Origin: Aphrophora alni
Taxonomy: Eukaryota > Arthropoda > Insecta > Hemiptera > Aphrophoridae
Reading direction: 5' to 3'
Assembly: GCA_963513935.1 (NCBI GenBank)
Contig: OY740765.1
Coordinates: forward strand, 149,259,830 to 149,323,829
Length of the DNA stretch: 64,000 nucleotides
The notes below the pieces were generated by a model. It was given only the letters and a program-made list of their open reading frames with translations, did no database searches and was not told the origin of the DNA. Numbering within the stretch: the first letter of the stretch is position 1; every line of letters starts with the position of its first letter. Positions 48,061 to 60,915 of the stretch are shown in pieces. The translations under genes and the position numbers were made by a program.

Positions 48061-49029
48061 TATTCATATTAAAACTAAGAATATTTATCACATAAAAATA
48101 CTTCATTCATGGAATGGTTTTAAATGTTGAAAAGTACGGCATTTAGGATGAGAGCTATAAATGTATTTTTTTAAAATATACGTTTTCAATTTGAGTTTCA
48201 CGAGTGCTCATCCGTTCTCTTTTTAAGAAAACCATATCATTTTTTATATATAAATTTATCCCAACTCTTTATTTTGTACAGTTTCTAACCTAGCAGTCGT
48301 ATTAAGGAATAGAAGAGACCTTAGAAAACGTAGGTTTTTAAATTTTGCATTTAAAAATTCAAGTTAAATTAATTGAAAATTTATATTGCAAATTCTCCCT
48401 TAAACTGTAGATTCATATAAAAAAAGTTAAAATTACTCTAAATCTGTTAATTTCTTTAACAATTTGCAACACTTGAGTTGTAAATAGCTTAACCCAGCTT
48501 TTTACGTAAAGTGTTAAACTTTGAAAATAAAAGCACTTAAGTTCGCTTCAGTCGACTCATAAAGTTTAGGGAATTAATTATTTACGTGAAATAACGTCTG
48601 GCGTAAATTACGTTATTAATATGCCATCATTGAGTCGGCGAATACGTTGTCAGGTATGTTTACAAATCTACCCATCATTAAATATAATGTTATAAACATG
48701 AGAAAGATGTTCAAGACGGAATGAAACAAATGCATTATTCAAAAGATAAGCTTGGGAAACAAATGAATCGTTTAGTTGATAAAATATCTTGTGCGTGTTT
48801 TTAGAGATTTTCTAATATAGAAGTTTCAATTGCGAACTCCATTGTGGTATTTTCATTAGAGTGGTTCAAAACCAATGTCGGCTCAGTTTATATACAGAAT
48901 GTCTCCGAAATACACTGCAAAAATTGGTGAGTGAATTGTTTACATATAAATGAATACAAATTTCCCCCCTGAGAAATGAGCATTTTTATCTTGTAAATTA
49001 CAGGCGAAAAACCTTCGATCATAATCCTG

Positions 49030-49200
49030 TATATAAAAAAGAACATAAAATAAATACCCCTAGCCCTCGGAGACTTCAATTGCGTCAGAGTCGGGAAAAA
49101 ACAAGAGTTGGTCAAGAAAGACGTAATAGGAAATATGAAAGAGAGGGATCTAACTCAAGACTATACGTAAAAGGTGTTGATCCGACTGGGTCTCTCGGAG
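49030..49200 (-). repeat. dispersed repeat family P, inverted copy
   Basis: Complement carries 'ctcttgttttttcccgactc', 'agatccctctctttcat' and 'gggctaggggtatttatttt'. It lies about 300 bp from a plus-strand copy, so the two form a large inverted pair. Confidence 0.65.
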
Positions 49201-49269
49201 GAAATGATTAAACCATCTGTCGATCTGTTTGCATTTAATAGATAAATATAAAACTTTTTATAAACTTTA

Positions 49270-49690
49270 AACAAATAACAGCACTAACTTTGAAGTGGTA
49301 TACTAGGTTTTTTACCATATACATGAACCTTTACGAGTGTACCAAGAATCAAAATTTTTATCTGTACATTTTCAATATAACTTTACATAAAAAAACAAGC
49401 ATACCAAACCCGAACTCAGTATATCACCCTAATGGATGCTAAAGTTATAAATTAATATTATGTTTTAAATTGACTGAAAACGAGTCACGTTTACTCATTT
49501 CTCAGAGGATGGGGTGGCAATCCCGAGTGGTCCTCGTTGGATCCACACCTTTTCTCCAAGTAATCTTTAGTGAGATCCTTCTCTTCTATCTTTCCTATCA
49601 GGTCTCTCGTGACCAACGATCATTATTCTTTTACGACCTTGACTCTATTGGAGTATTCGATAGTTAGTTTCTTTTCTGCCTTGCATCGTC
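49270..49690 (+). repeat. dispersed repeat, family P with 5' extension, copy
   Basis: 'accatatacatgaaccttta', 'actttacataaaaaaac' and 'caaacccgaactcagtat' pair with 47,760-47,875. From about 49,510 'ggtggcaatcccgagtgg', 'ttggatccacaccttttc' and 'gtctctcgtgaccaacgatc' are family P. Confidence 0.7.
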
Positions 49691-51290
49691 CTTTTCAAGA
49701 TCTGGAAATCGCTTAATTCCCTGAGTTCTTGCCTTTTCGTATTTATGGGTCAGTTCAAACTAGTCTTTTCTGGTATATCTTCTTCTTCCTCCTCATCTAC
49801 ACTCGCTCTAACATAAAATTGCTTCCATCGGCGTTACACAATTCTAATATATTCATCTATGTAAATGCACAAAGGAGTGCACTGCTTTGTGCACTCGGAA
49901 AGACGCCTATTCTAGATTGTAGGTACACTAAAAGTATATTATGGTGGTACAGGTTAAGCACCCTCTTCCCGACACGAACTAAGCGAGTCGAAGATGTCGA
50001 ATATTTGCTCAGCTACGAAGCGTATCTAGTTTGTGTTGCTGTCATGAGAATATATATATGCGCAGTTACAAGATTAATTAGTTGGCTTTACGGGCTGGGT
50101 AGGTACGTTAACATTATTATTGATAGAAACACGACTTCAATCCGCTTGAACATTACTTAAGATATTTAATGTGCGCAAAGTTTTGTCCTGTATTACGTGA
50201 CGACAGAGAAACTGTTAATTATTTTCCATCGAGTCAAACATTTTGCGGCGTTACGTTAAGTACAGTCACAGGAGAAATGTGTTTGTAAAACCACAGTGAC
50301 TTTAGTGCAATATTATTAAAGTACATTGTGACTGTCGGAACTGTTGTTTAATACAGAATGTGAAATAAAAATATCAAGCTTTTCACATTCGTAGACAAAA
50401 TCAAATTAACTTCAAAATGAAAGAAGTTAAAATCTAAGTTAAAATCTCCAAATTCTGATCGTTGCGAAATTGTCTGTAACGATGATGAAAAAATTCTACT
50501 AAAATGTGATCGCTACTTCCGCAAAAATTCGGTTTTTGAGTTTTGACGTAAATTTGTATTTACTGAATTTCTCAAATTATTCTATTGCATTATCGGTGAG
50601 TTATTATAACAGGCCTCTGAACGCCCTAGATAAGAAGGAGTTACGAAAACAACGTTCGAAACTGCCGACATTTTGTAATTATGACAGTTTTTAAATCGTA
50701 TTTGGTTTATACGTTATATTTAACAAAAATCAAATACAATTTTGGCTGCAAATTTTTTTAATAATTTTGAGGTTATATATTTAACAATTTTATTTTTAGT
50801 ATTTAACATATTTTTATCGAAAAAACACTAAGATGCATTATTGAAGATTAAAGATGGCCAAAAGCAGGTATTGTCAAAAATTGTACGATTTACAAGTGAA
50901 AGTTTTTTTTTAAAGTTGAAAATCTGACGCCATTCTGAAATGTAACAACTACTGATTTTTTTAATGTTTGTTAACGATGATGATTTATAAAACTGACCCC
51001 GTATACAAAATGTACGTACAATTGTGACCGGACCTAGTTTGTATATATATATACATGATTTCACTAAAACATTAACAGATATTTGCATATTTCGGCTCCT
51101 GTAGTGAAATGTCGATTTCATTTTAAAATTTACATATTTTGAAGAAATAATTTTACCGTTAGAAATATTTTTTAAATTAGTAATAAATGGTTACTACTTT
51201 TTTCGTTTGGCTAAGTTAAAAATTTTACGTTATGTGTACTTTTTTACTTTAAGTTCAGGAATCCCACCAATTAAAAAAAAAATCTGTCAG

Positions 51291-51332
<42 letters not shown>

Positions 51333-51409
51333 TACTTATATATTATTATACTTCTTTCATATTGATGTTATAATATATTCTGTCAAACTATCTCGTTTTT
51401 CATTTTACT
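49691..51409. other. no gene supported; longest open frame unassigned
   Basis: Holds a 143-codon stretch open at 49,729-50,160 (+). It has no ATG until about 50,044, no domain I recognise, and stretches of low complexity, so it is not called a gene. Its second half, about 49,830-50,280, is less AT-rich than its surroundings and may be an unrecognised repeat or an unspliced exon region. A (TA)n run lies at about 51,297-51,327. Confidence 0.45.
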
Positions 51410-51560
51410 AAAAAATATAAATACAACATTCAATGAGCCTTGTGGTTAATATCAATATGATAGAAGTAATCCCCAAACGACAAATAACACAATTAAAATT
51501 AGCAAGTTTCATAAACCGTTATGTACATTTGAGATAGCTACCAACCTCAGAGGTATATAA
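51410..51560 (-). repeat. dispersed repeat family R, inverted copy
   Basis: The complement contains 'cctctgaggttggtagctat', 'gtttggggattacttctatc' and 'aaccacaaggctcattgaat', in the same order as 36,531-36,665. The GAAA of the hairpin motif is lost here. Confidence 0.65.
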
Positions 51561-54500
51561 ACCAATACTGATCTAATTGGGCCAGTGAGGCGACGCTCAC
51601 CCCCCCCTCCTCCACTTCGGTCATCCCGATTGCCTGCCTACCTAGAAAGTAGGAAAGGAGACAACCCAACTATTTTAATATAACTTACAATTAAAAATTT
51701 TAAAAGCAAAGGAACAAACGTATATGAGAAAATACAATTGAAAGTTCTCTTATGAAACTTATATTAACATGAATTAAAAACCATATGTATTAAGAAAATA
51801 CAAGTCAAAATTAAAATAGGCTTAAGTGTGCTTTGACTAGTTTTAAAGAAAATAACGTGAATTCGGATTTGGCAATGAAAATATGTTCGAAGCTATCCAA
51901 CAATTTGTTGTTCTTTATTGCTAACATTATTATTTCCTACATTAATTTACGATAACGTTAATTGTATCAGTGTTGTATCCGTGGCTTAGAGATTACTTCT
52001 TTCACACTGAAAAATATAACTTCACCAGTTTTACTAATTTTTATAACATTATCTGATGATGCAGACATCTTCTTATCACACGTGTTTAATTTATTAGGAG
52101 CATAGTTCCATAATAACTGATAACAGTAATGCATTCAATGTGTTCTAAGAATTATACAAAGTTTATCACTTTTCATTGCGTACGACATGACCCAAATCCA
52201 ACTGTTTAATATCCGTTATAAATAATTCGACGAAATAATTTATGATAATTTTTATATTAAGTGTCTGGCAGGGCCATTATTATATGAGTACTTTCATTTA
52301 ACAAAATATTAATTTATCGCTAACATTACAACCAATATTTTTTACCATAATTAATTCAATCTTAGTGTAACCCATTTCTTTTGAATGGTCATTAAATTCT
52401 GAAAATAGTAACTTCACTACATTTTTCATACACTTATAATTTAAAAGAGAGAGAAAAAATCAAACTTACCTTATCGGACGCATACAACTCAACCTTAAAA
52501 TGGGATGTATTCGCCCAGTATACGACATAATAGGCTAAGTTTTGTAATCTGAAAAAAAAATCGACCTTCGTTTTTGACTAACCTTCAAGTTTAATCCCCC
52601 ACAGGAAACAGAAACGTAGTCTTTCGACATACCGTCAGTCAGTTGTCGTATGTACAAGGTACTTTAGATTAAAATTAAGTTGGAAACTGAAATTTGATAT
52701 ACAGGACTATAGTGTGCCCTATTGAAATTCAGATAATTCAATTAAAATGGTCAAAATAGCAAACATTTTATACAGTTGTTTGTTTATATTAGTGTGTTTA
52801 TTCAACTTGTAACACTCTAAATTATATAAAAGTTTGTAGATTTCAAGTCAGTATGTAATGGTATGATACCCATTCTGACAAATATTGTGGCAATCTGACA
52901 ATATAAATTGCCACTATTCTGACAAATAGCGAAGTTATTATCAAAAATGTAATTTATAACCGTGATCTCCGAAGAAAATGTGATATTTGTATAGTTACGA
53001 GACTCACCAGTCCCGAGGCGCTGATACGAACGAAGCGAATGGAGACTTTTAAATTAAAGTTATTACTTTGATTCGCCTTTCCTAGCTTCGTTAATTTCAC
53101 GTTTTTAGACGCGATTCATATATACTCCATTCTCAAAACAATTTTTTATATATAAAATGTTTTTTAAATTTACACATTCATGAGTAAGAAATGAAGTTTT
53201 ATGGATTTTTAGAGGATTTACTTGTATTACAGTGAATGATTTGATTTGGGTAAGTACCACGAAGGCACCACCAACTTGTCTTTCGTAAGACAAACGTCAT
53301 GACTTAATATAATAAAAATGTGTTTTAAATTCGAAACTTTATAAGTATTCGCATTACAATGCATGCAGAGATAATAATTTTTCAAAAATCGTTATAAAAT
53401 TATTGCATTACACTTAATTGATTATAGTTACAGTCGATGTTTTTTTTAAATTTCAGAAAACGTAAATAACCGATTTGGTAAACGATTTTGTATTTTTAAA
53501 TCCCGTAGAATTATAATTTTCTTAATGAAATAATTTAAGTTCATGTTAACAATATTCTTATACTATCAAACGAAAATTGGGTGGCCACGAATATTAAGCA
53601 GACGGTGCCAAGATTAATAGTGAAATTGGGGTTCTACTCTGTGGACCAACGTATAGATTATCTAAGGCTCTTGGTTCCTGTCCATCAATATTCCAAACCG
53701 AATTTATAGCTGAGTCGGAATGATTTTAAAAAGAAAATCGATTGATATTACAATTCATCAGACAGCGAAGTCACTCTGAAAGGATTGGTAAATTCACCTT
53801 TCAATCTAGGCTCGTGTGGGACTCATTTAAGGTGGTTGGATGAAGAGTCTTACCCTAAAAATGGATTATTGGTCTTGCATAAAGAGGTATAAAGAGGAGA
53901 GACATCATTGAATCCTTACGAGAACCGGGATTGCTGTGATTACCACAAACAAAGATCGACATTTCCTTATTGGAAAAACCTTTTTATTGTCATAACTCAA
54001 CTTCTAATAATTAATTAAGATATCGAAAAAAAACTCAACATTAAAACCTTCTTCTGAGTGGAAACTATGATGTTACCACTTCTCATTAAAATCTGTTTAA
54101 TAGTTTTTAAGAGCTGAGAGAACAAACATAGACCCCCTCTCAGTAAATTGTATTAGATGTTGTTTCTATAATAATATTTTGAATTCAATTTGAGCATATA
54201 ATTATTTATTTCTTATGGGATATTTTTGATGTTTTATTCCATGTAATGCTCGTTTAAAGGCTAACTTGTGTTGTGACTTGATATTTCATTCAACAGCGGG
54301 TCAATTATGTTGATCGTTCTTGAACAATAGATATAGTTCTGAAAACTAGCATTTCATAAACAAATTCTTATAAAGTCTTTACTGCTTATGCTTAAGAAAA
54401 ACATTAATTTGTCTTTATTACTGAATTTTTCCTATGAAAGTCGGATTTTTCTAATCAACTATTTATGAAATTTTATTTTTAATAATTATATTGTACATGC

Positions 54501-54629
54501 TTACACTTACATTTTATATGTGGCTGCTTCACTTGTAGCATACACTTTTTCAAAGGATAAATTGAATATTAATAAAATCGATTTTTTAATCTTGCCTGTC
54601 AAGGTTTATTTCATTTTTACCCTTAGGTG
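51561..54629. other. no gene; GC-rich patch and repeat scraps
   Basis: 51,585-51,660 is a GC-rich island with C runs and no frame. 51,971-52,010 has the 'gattacttctttca' block of family R. 53,000-53,050 is the repeat shared with 45,010. 52,870-52,935 repeats 'attctgacaaata' at short spacing. No coding signal. Confidence 0.4.
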
Positions 54630-54870
54630 CCCTTAGTGAGTACGGACTTGGCAATCTTGAGGTAACCTAGATGGATCTACGCCTTTTTTAAGCAGTCTTG
54701 AGTTAAATCCCTCTCTTTTATCTTTCCGATCTCTCTTGACCAACTCTTGTTCTTTACGACCATGGCTCTATTTGAGTATTCGAGGGCTACGGGTCATTAT
54801 GTTATATCTTTTCATAAAAGGCAATGATGACAGGAAAGTTTTCCACTTTAAACAGCAAGGGAAAAGTTTT
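54630..54870 (+). repeat. dispersed repeat family P, near full copy
   Basis: 'gtgagtacggacttggcaat', 'gatggatctacgcctttttt', 'gttaaatccctctctttt', 'ctcttgaccaactcttgttc', 'gagtattcgagggctac' and 'gaaagttttccacttt' in the same order as the 1,190 copy. Confidence 0.7.
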
Positions 54871-55619
54871 TCCTTTTTTTTTATCAATTATTTCGGATGT
54901 TTAATTTAGTTTTTCTTCCGATTACATACACAGCTCTAGGACTTTAATCTTTCAATAAAATTAGTGCAGTCGATTTTGAGAAATAACGTTTTTTTTTATA
55001 ATAGCTCCAACGACAACATTTTGTTTTTACTGATAACTCGAAACTGGCGTTTTTGGAGAGATGGAAACTAACACCGTTTTTTTAGTTATTAGAGGCTACA
55101 TTTATAGTTAAACTTCTACACTATGTATAAAGTCAATTTAAAAAAAAATCAGACTATTTTTTCTTGTAGCTGCTAACTTAAAATCTTCAGTTACCGAAAA
55201 AAACCTTCCCAAAGCATGACCACATATCAAATTTGATAAAAATCTACCCATTCGTTTGAGCTCTATACAACAGACAGACCTGTTTCCAAAAAATCACTTT
55301 CTTGAATTCCGCGGACCTAAAAACCTACTTTTCTACAAAAATTTGACATTAATTTTTGATCTATTACATAACTTTCTCTATACTTCGTATATATAAAAAA
55401 GTAAATATTATATTAAATTTCGAAATACTTGAATATATTAGATGAAAGTTATCGAAAAAGTTAAAATAACAAAGTTACAAACAGGATAAAATTAAAACTT
55501 AATTCATTCAATTAAAATTTAATTAATAAAAATATATCGAAAATTGGGGACCTGTAAAATTCTCGTTATAACTTTTATTCAACACCAACTCTTAAAAATA
55601 CAGATTAAATCAAACTTAT
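54871..55619. other. no gene recognised
   Basis: 'ctacccattcgtttgagctc' near 55,245 resembles phrases near 34,965 found in dispersed repeats. Nothing coding. Confidence 0.4.
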
Positions 55620-55915
55620 AAATATATATAAATTTCCATCCAAAGATCAAAAATGAAACACCCAATTAAAAGATTAAAATCTTCTTATAAAGATATTTGT
55701 AATGTTTAAAGTCAATGACTATTACAAACTTTAGGAAAGAAGAAAGGACAAGGTAAATTTACAATGACAAACTTACCTTTTCCTTTCTTCTTTCCTAAAG
55801 TTTGTAAAAGTCATTGACCTAAACATTTTTATAAATCCCTTTATAAGAAGATTTTAATCTTTCAATTTTTTAATTGGGCGTTTAATTTTTATCCTTTGTT
55901 GGAAGTGTAACTTAT
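55620..55915. repeat. palindromic (fold-back) element, ~140-bp arms
   Basis: Centre at about 55,764. The left arm contains 'cacccaattaaaagattaaa', 'atcttcttataaag', 'gtcaatgact(a)tt' and 'acaaactttaggaaagaaga'. The right arm contains the complements of all of these in reverse order, ending near 55,910 in a 'tataagt'-like edge that mirrors the left edge. Identity is high near the centre and falls outward. No coding potential; MITE-like, family undetermined. Confidence 0.8.
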
Positions 55916-56464
55916 ATATACACACATTTTTTTCCTTCAAAATATGATTAAAGCCTCCATCCTAAACGCAATATGTTTCACATATTTATCCAGTAAAAAC
56001 ATCTATAAATAAAATATTTGTATGACCAGTATTGAAAAGGCCACACTCTATAAATACTTAGTGTCGCTAATTACAGGGGAAATTCAGTAAATGAAGAACG
56101 ACCTGTTATTTTTATCACTAAAACAACTTTATATAAAAATTATTAATTAGGACAATACAAATAAGTGTTACAATACTATAGTAGGACTTATAGATTAGAA
56201 GCATGAACCATGACAATTGATAGGAGAATCAGTAAAAACAGATGAGAAAGAAGAGTTCTGAGGATACAAGACGCAAAAAACAAGGTAAAGTTATATAAAA
56301 CAGAATAAGGAAATTGTACGGAGAACAGAATTATTTTGAAGATTAATAAATGTATAATAGAATTTGGCATTTCTAATAAAACCTTGGAAAGTTAGAAGTC
56401 CTTACGTGGAGACGAGTGGCGAAAAAACAAAGAGTGTAGGAAAGATGTCGAAGAGAAGATATGG
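55916..56464. other. no gene recognised
   Basis: A hydrophobic 60-codon minus-strand frame at 56,188-56,370 is purine-rich DNA read backwards. No motif. Confidence 0.4.
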
Positions 56465-57170
56465 AACACTTACTGAAAGACCTGACAGGCCAAGCGACAT
56501 CGCCAAAATGTGAAATTTGATGCCCCGGGAACAGTTTTCGCAAAACTCCCATTACACATTGCCGTGTGCGCAGTCGCTCAATCTTACTGGTATCATAAAA
56601 AGTCCATTTCTATTCCAAACTGTTGCAATTGTGGAACTACAAAGTTCTGAATCATTTCCACGTATTCAAAGTAATTGTTGCACTATTTTGATTTTCAAAA
56701 AATAACGCCAAATAACTCCAAAACGTGCAACACCACACCATACAGTCACTTTGTTACTGTACAGAAGTCGTTGATGGAATTCCCTGGGATACTCTCTAGA
56801 CCAGTAACGACAATTTTGAGTGCTTACATTACCAGATAGCTCAAAATGAAGTTCATCAGAAGTTATTAAATATTACAGAATATGTTCGTCACCAATGAGT
56901 TGAAATAATCTTTGACAAAAAATAAGACCTAATTCAGGATCTGCAGGATTGAGTTTTTGTACAACTGCTAACTTGTAGGGAATCAAATCAAGATGTAAAA
57001 TTCGTTGTAAACTTGTCTTTGAAACTCCTAAGGCGGCAGATTGTTTCCTGCTTGATCGGTTTGAGCTTTGCAATACAGATACGCGCACATTGTCTGGAGT
57101 AAGTACAGACCTAGCCTAACCAGTTGGTTTCACTTTTAATGCAGATGCATTATTCTGAAATTGTTCACTC
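56465..57170 (-). pseudogene. Tc1/mariner-superfamily transposase relic
   Basis: Minus-strand order is as follows. SVLTPDNVRVSVLQSSNRSS leads into RKQSAALGVSKTSLQRILH, a helix-turn-helix DNA-binding segment (57,130-56,990). Then LDLIPYKLAVVQKLNPADPE, TSDELHFELSGNVSTQNCRY (first catalytic Asp region, D/E retained), VTVWCGVARFG, NFVVPQLQQFGIE, an ATAHTA block replacing QQDGATAHTA, and PGHQISHFGDVAWPVRSF (about 56,470). Stops and at least two frameshifts occur after VTVWCGV. The C-terminal SPDLTP...FLW region is not found further left, so the copy is 3'-truncated. The longest clean frame is 56,873-57,088. Confidence 0.85.
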
Positions 57171-57252
57171 ACCTCTTAGTAGTATTCCGACGAGGTAGTA
57201 TTACCGTTGCGTAACAGTTACAGTCTCTTTTTGAAGTGAAAACTTCTTTAGC

Positions 57253-57440
57253 CGCGTTGGGCACTTTTTGGTAGGGGCAAGTCTTATGGGTTCGCGTCAC
57301 CGACATGCTCATGACTGGCGCATGCGCAGCGGCCGTGTGCTGTGCGCGTTAGACGCTTTTTGGAGAGGTGAAATCTCGTGTGTTCGCGTCACCGACATGC
57401 TTAATAGTAGCTATACAGCTGACGTATTGTGCAACATTAG
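57253..57440. repeat. 92-bp tandem duplication, GC-rich
   Basis: Two units start at 57,253 and 57,345, each with 'cgcgtt(g/a)g(g/a)c', 'ctttttgg(t/a)..gg', and 'gttcgcgtcaccgacatgct'. GC content is far above the surroundings. It sits just beyond the N-terminal side of the transposase relic and could be the subterminal repeat of that element. The 70-codon plus-strand frame simply reads the repeat. Confidence 0.75.
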
Positions 57441-60400
57441 TGCTGTGTATATCTTGTGTTATCGTTTGATTATTATTTGAATTGTTGAAGTGCTTTATTG
57501 TAGAATCTCTGTGCTGTACAATATTGAGTACTAAATAAATATACTAATATTTTTAAGATGAAAAATAAATAACAAAAAATTATTTTAAATCTTCGTATTT
57601 ATTTTGGCGTTTGAAAATTTTATATTATTTATTTTCTAATACTTTAACCTTTGCAATGAATCACGCAATTAGTATTTCACAGTGGCTTGGACGTTTTCTT
57701 ACTACCATGGTAAAACATATTTCTAGTTGTTTAATCACATTTTTATCGTGGATTTTGAAATTAAAAATTTTATAAAATCTAATAATAATTTACGATTAAT
57801 GTGTTGAAGTTTAAAATATGATTAATAATGCAAAATTATAGTTTATTACCTTAAATTATTAAAATCTTTAGTTTAAAATGATGAAAAAGGCTCCGACTTT
57901 CATTCCATTAAATATTTTATTTTATTTAAAATTTTAATATTTCGAAATCATTATTTATTAATTTAAATTGTGAAAAATAAAATATGTGCTTTGCTATTTT
58001 TGGTAAAATGATTGTGTTATTTTATATCATTCGATTTTATTATTAGAAATTTACGAAAACAATATTGTCATGGAATTAGGGTTATTTTAAATATCCGTTT
58101 TCCATATTTGTTTAGATCCATGATCCTGACGATGTCTTCAGACGTTGGTAAAAGAAAAAAAAATACAAGAAGATGAAGAAGAATTGGTAGGAACGGTTTC
58201 CACGGATAATGATAAAAATCAATTTAAACATTATGAAATTTCAAATTTAATATAACTGTCAATGCTTTTTTTCTTCTTTAACTTCGATAACAAAACTACA
58301 CTGCTCCATGTTTACTAAAATGGCATCAGTTCTGTTCTTAATTGTTGCAACAATCAACAATCTAAACAGAATAACAGATGAGCAACAGCTGTTTACTGTC
58401 AAATTATATTGGACCATCCATTATATACAAAGGGGAAAAACTATTGAACATAAGGATAAAAAATATTTAATAAACGCCTGAACAGTCTCAAAAAAATATA
58501 AACTAATTTTTCAGCAATTTGCGAAAATGTTTCAATGCAAAAATACACAAAATAACTGTATAGATTATTATTTTTCATTATACGGAAGTGTAAAAAGAAC
58601 GTTTTAGGCACTTGTATGCTCTATAAAAATGTTATATCGACAATTTTTGTTTTAAATTCTTTACGTTTTTCGTATACAATTTTTAATTTTTCGTTACATT
58701 TTTAAGCACCACGACTTTGTTAAGTTTTAAATGTACACAAGAAAATTGTATGTAATTACTATTTTTTTAAACAATTGATGAAGAATTTTTAGCGGAAAAC
58801 CTGAGGAACTCCGGAAAACAGAGATTTTGGACTTTTTCTCCCTTGATGTTTAGAGACCAAAGACCTCTTGGTCATATCTCCTTAAATACCCCTTATGTAT
58901 TTCGGTCAGTTTTTATCGTATAAAAAATCATAAAAAATTTTATGATTTAAAATTCGACACAGTGACATTTGAAATCTACATTTACAGAATCAACGAAAAA
59001 ATACGATATTTCTCCCCCCCCCCTCGCAATTACATGGCGAATCTTGTCTAATAGAAAATCAATTGCTGCCCCATAACAGAAAATAAGGCAGCTAGCCATC
59101 TATATGTTTATTTTTATAGTCTTGGGACTCCTATGTAAACTCACAGATATAAGTAATTCTATTTAGAACAAAATAATTATTAATCGGAGAAGGGGGTGTT
59201 ACTCCATGTATCATTCAGCTGCTTGAACATTCCTAGTTCTGACAGTGCTACTTGTTCACAACAATAGTGTCAAATTTAGCAAACTTCCATCTTGACGTCG
59301 CTATATACATAATTTAATGACCTAAGCAAATAATAAAGTGGCTTAGAGAGGTCTATTGATTAAATGCCAAAGGTATCCACCCTCTCTCTTTACCTCCCTT
59401 GAAGTGTACTCCTTTAAATCTATAAGACTTTAACAACTTTTTCAAAGGAAATTAATTCTAAATATAAAGCTTATGTGTATTTTGGATAAAAATGTTGTTA
59501 GCGAAGAAAATGCAAATAGAAATAGCAACAAATAAATGGTTCAATTTAAAAAGATAATTTTACATCTTAATAATCGATATTATTGGACAGACGGATGTTA
59601 GTCTCCGTATAAACATATTCCAATGAGTTTTTTTTGCAAAAACAAATTCCTGTTTATCTCAAACGCAATTAACATTTCTTCTGTATGTTTGTACGATTGT
59701 CTGTTTGATGCGCATTTTCAGCTAAACGAGTGCATCAATTGTTTTATTTATTTTATTTTCAACTTGGTCGAACTATGTATATACACACTTTTCTACAATT
59801 CATTATCCTTTTAAAATGTGGCTAATAAAAACGTTTACTCCACGGTTCTAAGAAGTACACGGCTGTTCCAATTAAATTTATATAGTGCGCCTTCTGCAGT
59901 AATAAATACAATGGAGTGAACGAGGGAAACCAGTCATACAACAAAAAACTTGGAATAAAATGAAAATCTTTAGAACTTTTTCAAGGGAAGATTTTACATG
60001 AGAAAAATTTGAAATCTTTCTCCCTCAATAGTTTTTTTTTATATATATTTTCATTTCGTTTACATTTTCGAGTTTCTTAAGGTTACAGAAATATTATTTA
60101 CATAACAGTTACCGTTTGTCCCCAGATATTTTATCTAAATCTTTATATATCCTGTGAATTAGAGTAAATTATAAACAGTACTTGGATCTTTGACTCATCT
60201 ATCGAATATGATCACCAGCCACCGAGACCAACCAGTGATGGTGTAAAATTTTGATTTTCATTTATGGAATATTTCAGAGTATCTATAAATCGATGAGTAC
60301 AGCATATTTACAACCACTGTGATCCCAATAGATGGTAAATCACACACAAGGTGTAAACAACCCAAATAAGTATTATTATTTCTCCTTGATAGCGTTTTTT

Positions 60401-60915
60401 TTTTTTTTTTTTTCAAAACTCAAAGCGTCAACTAAACATGAAACTGAGTTTAATACCTTTTAACTACGATTTCTTAAAAATTCTCCGACAAAATATAAAT
60501 GGGCATGTCTAATTAGTCCAATTTGTTTTATAAATTTTATTTTCTTATAAAATATAAAAATAAATTTACCCCAAAATTACCCACCCCTACCCCATTTATA
60601 TTTCTCAGACAAAATAAAGGCACTAATAACTATCAAATATGTATCAAAATGAATGAGATGTATCAAATATGAATGTATTACGTCACACCGTTTCATAAAT
60701 ATTCGAATTTTATCGATTTTAAATTCTTACTTTGAAGAACTGTAGCTAGGGTGAATTTTGATGCTTAATAAAATTGAGTCACATTGATTTATTTTAAGCA
60801 AAACCCCAGTTATTTCAAAAAATAATTTCATATGCCCCCTGTATATTACAATTAAAAATGTTAGTAATTACTGTTTGTTTTTATTTATTAATAATAAAAC
60901 AATTTTTTGTTTCAG
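57441..60915. other. no gene; intron-like AT-rich DNA
   Basis: No coding block recognised. Poly-C run near 59,014-59,024 and poly-T near 60,390-60,413. Presumed intron upstream of the furin-type exon, whose pyrimidine-rich acceptor ends it at 60,915. Confidence 0.5.

Noticed and set aside
48895..49028. Possible 134-bp element, CAGAATGTC... to ...ATCCTG flanked by TA
   Set aside because: The ends are not convincing inverted copies beyond four bases.
49729..50160. Longest open stretch, 143 codons, on the plus strand
   Set aside because: It lacks an ATG until about 50,044, has no recognisable domain, and composition changes along it; no splice sites support it as an exon. Kept only as an unassigned region.
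58095..58150. Possible exon after 'ccatatttgtttag' ending near 'gacgttggtaaaag'
   Set aside because: The donor is weak, the length is not a multiple of three, and the peptide has no resemblance to furin or any known family.
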